Shown here one piece after another: positions 62,768-64,000 of a stretch of DNA of 64,000 nt. The notes below the pieces were generated by a model that saw nothing but the letters and a program-made list of their open reading frames with translations, did not search any database and had not been told where the DNA came from. Position 1 is the first letter of the stretch, and every line of letters begins with the position of its first letter. The position numbers and the translations under genes are program-made. The DNA is from Haliangium sp963772315 (GTDB taxonomy: Bacteria > Myxococcota_A > Polyangia > Haliangiales > Haliangiaceae), in assembly GCA_963772315.1 (NCBI GenBank), contig CAVYWJ010000004.1, forward strand, positions 2,046,001 to 2,110,000, written 5' to 3'.

Positions 62768-64000
62768 TCACTGGATATCGCCGGTGAGGTTCACGCCCGT
62801 GGCGGCTCTGAAGCCGTGGATGCCGACGAAGTAGGTGCCGGACGTGGGCGCGTTGAACGTGCAGGTCTCGGCGTTGCCGCTGAGGAACGGACGGCAATCG
62901 AACGAGGTCGTGGTCGGCGCGCTGCCGCGGCGCACGTAGAGATCCGCGTCGCCGGTGCCGCCCGAGATCTGGAAGACCACCTTGGCCGCGCCGGTGGGCA
63001 CGTTGAGCTGGAAGTTGGCGAACTGGCTCTGCGCGACGCTGATGTTGTTCTGCTGCAGCTCGATGCCGGGGAAGCCGGAGGCGGCGGTGAAGCGACCGAG
63101 CAGGGTCAAGCCACTGAAGGTGGCGAACGCCTTCACCGTCACGAAGTAGGTGCCGGCCGCGGGGGTCGCGAAGGTGCAGGTCTCGGCGTTGCCGCCGAGG
63201 AACGGACGGCAGTCGAACACCGTGTCCGTGGGCGCGCTGCCGCGGCGCACGTAGAGATCCGCGTCGCCGGTGCCGCCCGAGATCTGGAAGCTCAGGTTGG
63301 TCGAGCCGGCCGGCACTTCCAGGGTGAACTGCTTGGAGGTGCCCTGCGTGGCGCTGAGGGCGGTCCTGGCCACGTTGTTCTGGAGCACCTCGGGGGGGCC
63401 GCCGCCGCCGCCACCGCCGCGCGTGGTGATGAACTGCTCGAACGAAGAGACGCGCGCGTACATGCCCGGGAAGCGCGGATCCGCGCAGCCGAAGCCCCAG
63501 CTCACAACGCCGGCGAGCTTGGCGCTGGACCCGCTCCCGATCACCAGCGGGCCACCGCTGTCACCCTGGCACGAGTCCTTGCCGCCGATGCCGAGCAGGC
63601 CAGCCGCGAGCTGATCCGCGGTGATGGAGACGTCGGTGTAGGCCGCGTCCGCGTCCGCGTTCGAGATGATCGGCACGGTGACCTTCTGCAGGTTGTCGGG
63701 CGAGGAGCCGCCCGAGGTCAGCGTGCCCCAGCCGGTCACGGTGGAGTTGATGCCCGGGTTCGTGGCGCCGCCCGTTGCGTCAGCAGCGGTCACGATGGGG
63801 ATCGCCTTGGCGTTGGCGCCCGAGAGATCCAGGGGCGAGCTCAGGCGCACCAGGGAGATGTCCTTGCCGTTCTCGGGCGTGACGTAGCCCGGGGACATGA
63901 TGATCTGCGCGACGTTGCGGATCTGACCGGTGCTCGACTGGCTCACCCTGGTGACGCCGGCGACGATGCGGAAGTCCGACGGAGACTGGCCATCGACGCA
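62768..64000 (-). CDS. secreted trypsin-like serine protease with two PPC domains (N-terminus beyond right edge)
   Basis: The visible 410 residues start inside an S1 protease. The catalytic Asp is in KDISLVRLSSPL and the Ser in KDSCQGDSGGPLVI; GVVSWGFGCADPRFPGMYAR follows. The His loop lies outside the window. After a Gly-rich linker (GGGGGGGPPE) come two pre-peptidase C-terminal (PPC) domains, each with the ISGGTGDADLYVRRGSAPT motif and CRPF...ETCTF Cys pair. The two PPC copies are very similar, also in DNA (62770-63030 and 63110-63340), indicating recent duplication. PPC domains are usually removed or used for secretion; a predatory or nutritional exoprotease is a fair guess. Confidence 0.92.
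   Translation of the reverse strand, partial: CVDGQSPSDFRIVAGVTRVSQSSTGQIRNVAQIIMSPGYVTPENGKDISLVRLSSPLDLSGANAKAIPIVTAADATGGATNPGINSTVTGWGTLTSGGSSPDNLQKVTVPIISNADADAAYTDVSITADQLAAGLLGIGGKDSCQGDSGGPLVIGSGSSAKLAGVVSWGFGCADPRFPGMYARVSSFEQFITTRGGGGGGGPPEVLQNNVARTALSATQGTSKQFTLEVPAGSTNLSFQISGGTGDADLYVRRGSAPTDTVFDCRPFLGGNAETCTFATPAAGTYFVTVKAFATFSGLTLLGRFTAASGFPGIELQQNNISVAQSQFANFQLNVPTGAAKVVFQISGGTGDADLYVRRGSAPTTTSFDCRPFLSGNAETCTFNAPTSGTYFVGIHGFRAATGVNLTGDIQ

Overview
The window is GC-rich (about 70% by eye) and reads like a chromosomal piece of a social, predatory-type myxobacterium (Myxococcota, perhaps the Haliangium/Nannocystis side). That placement is inferred from gene style: giant Ser/Thr kinases fused to AAA/STAND ATPases, TPRs or WD40 repeats, PilZ proteins, two-component and RsbU-type regulators, and a trypsin with PPC domains. 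No rRNA or tRNA gene was recognised, so the placement rests on protein content only.

Region by region. 1-6.5 kb: the C-terminal part (to the left edge) of a kinase-ATPase, a tandem universal stress protein, a hairpin-rich non-coding stretch ending in an intrinsic terminator, a membrane metallophosphoesterase, a small secreted protein and a frameshifted PilZ gene. 6.6-13.3 kb: a housekeeping run on the plus strand: an Mpl murein-recycling ligase fused to a GNAT domain, an inositol monophosphatase, a degenerate M24 peptidase, MobA, a Dus tRNA-dihydrouridine synthase and a very acidic protein. 13.5-26 kb: signalling and small metabolism: PhoR/PhoB, YhbY, a double-receiver protein, an outer-membrane barrel, PilZ-receiver, RsbU-like phosphatase, lipase, DUF309, DksA-like, ArsC-like and a CaCA antiporter. 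26.5-29 kb: a DoxX-cNMP fusion next to a vanadium haloperoxidase. 29.3-41.8 kb: three large kinases, a decayed di-heme peroxidase and an ECF sigma factor.

42.0-43.5 kb holds the most interesting small locus. A 52-codon peptide gene with a good Shine-Dalgarno, a Gly-Gly-Gly leader end and a Thr/Asp-rich tail is followed, after strong hairpins, by an MvdD-like ATP-grasp ligase. This looks like a graspetide (omega-ester peptide) RiPP cluster, lying beside a divergent ECF sigma/kinase pair. 43.5-46.4 kb has a GIDE-domain membrane protein, a predicted PD-(D/E)XK nuclease flanked by 57-bp direct repeats, and an unknown helical protein.

46,468-51,059 is an IS21-family transposon that I could delimit: 8-bp target duplication CCCAGCGC, inverted ends CTTTA(A/G)CGCCGG and repeated sub-terminal boxes. 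Besides IstA and IstB it carries a ParB-like protein, an Arg-rich Cys-containing protein and a small protein coupled to istB. It is followed by a 42-bp minisatellite. 51.7-64 kb: a methyltransferase, SCO1, another giant kinase, a lipoprotein, fumarase, the MbnP/MbnH copper-protein pair, and the 3' part of a trypsin-PPC protease running off the right edge.

Two themes recur. Four otherwise good genes (PilZ, WD40 kinase, giant kinase, fumarase) each carry one extra base, which points to sequence errors or recent decay. Several enzymes (M24 peptidase, RsbU phosphatase, ArsC-like protein, DksA-like protein, one AAA module) lack key catalytic or metal-binding residues while remaining intact reading frames.
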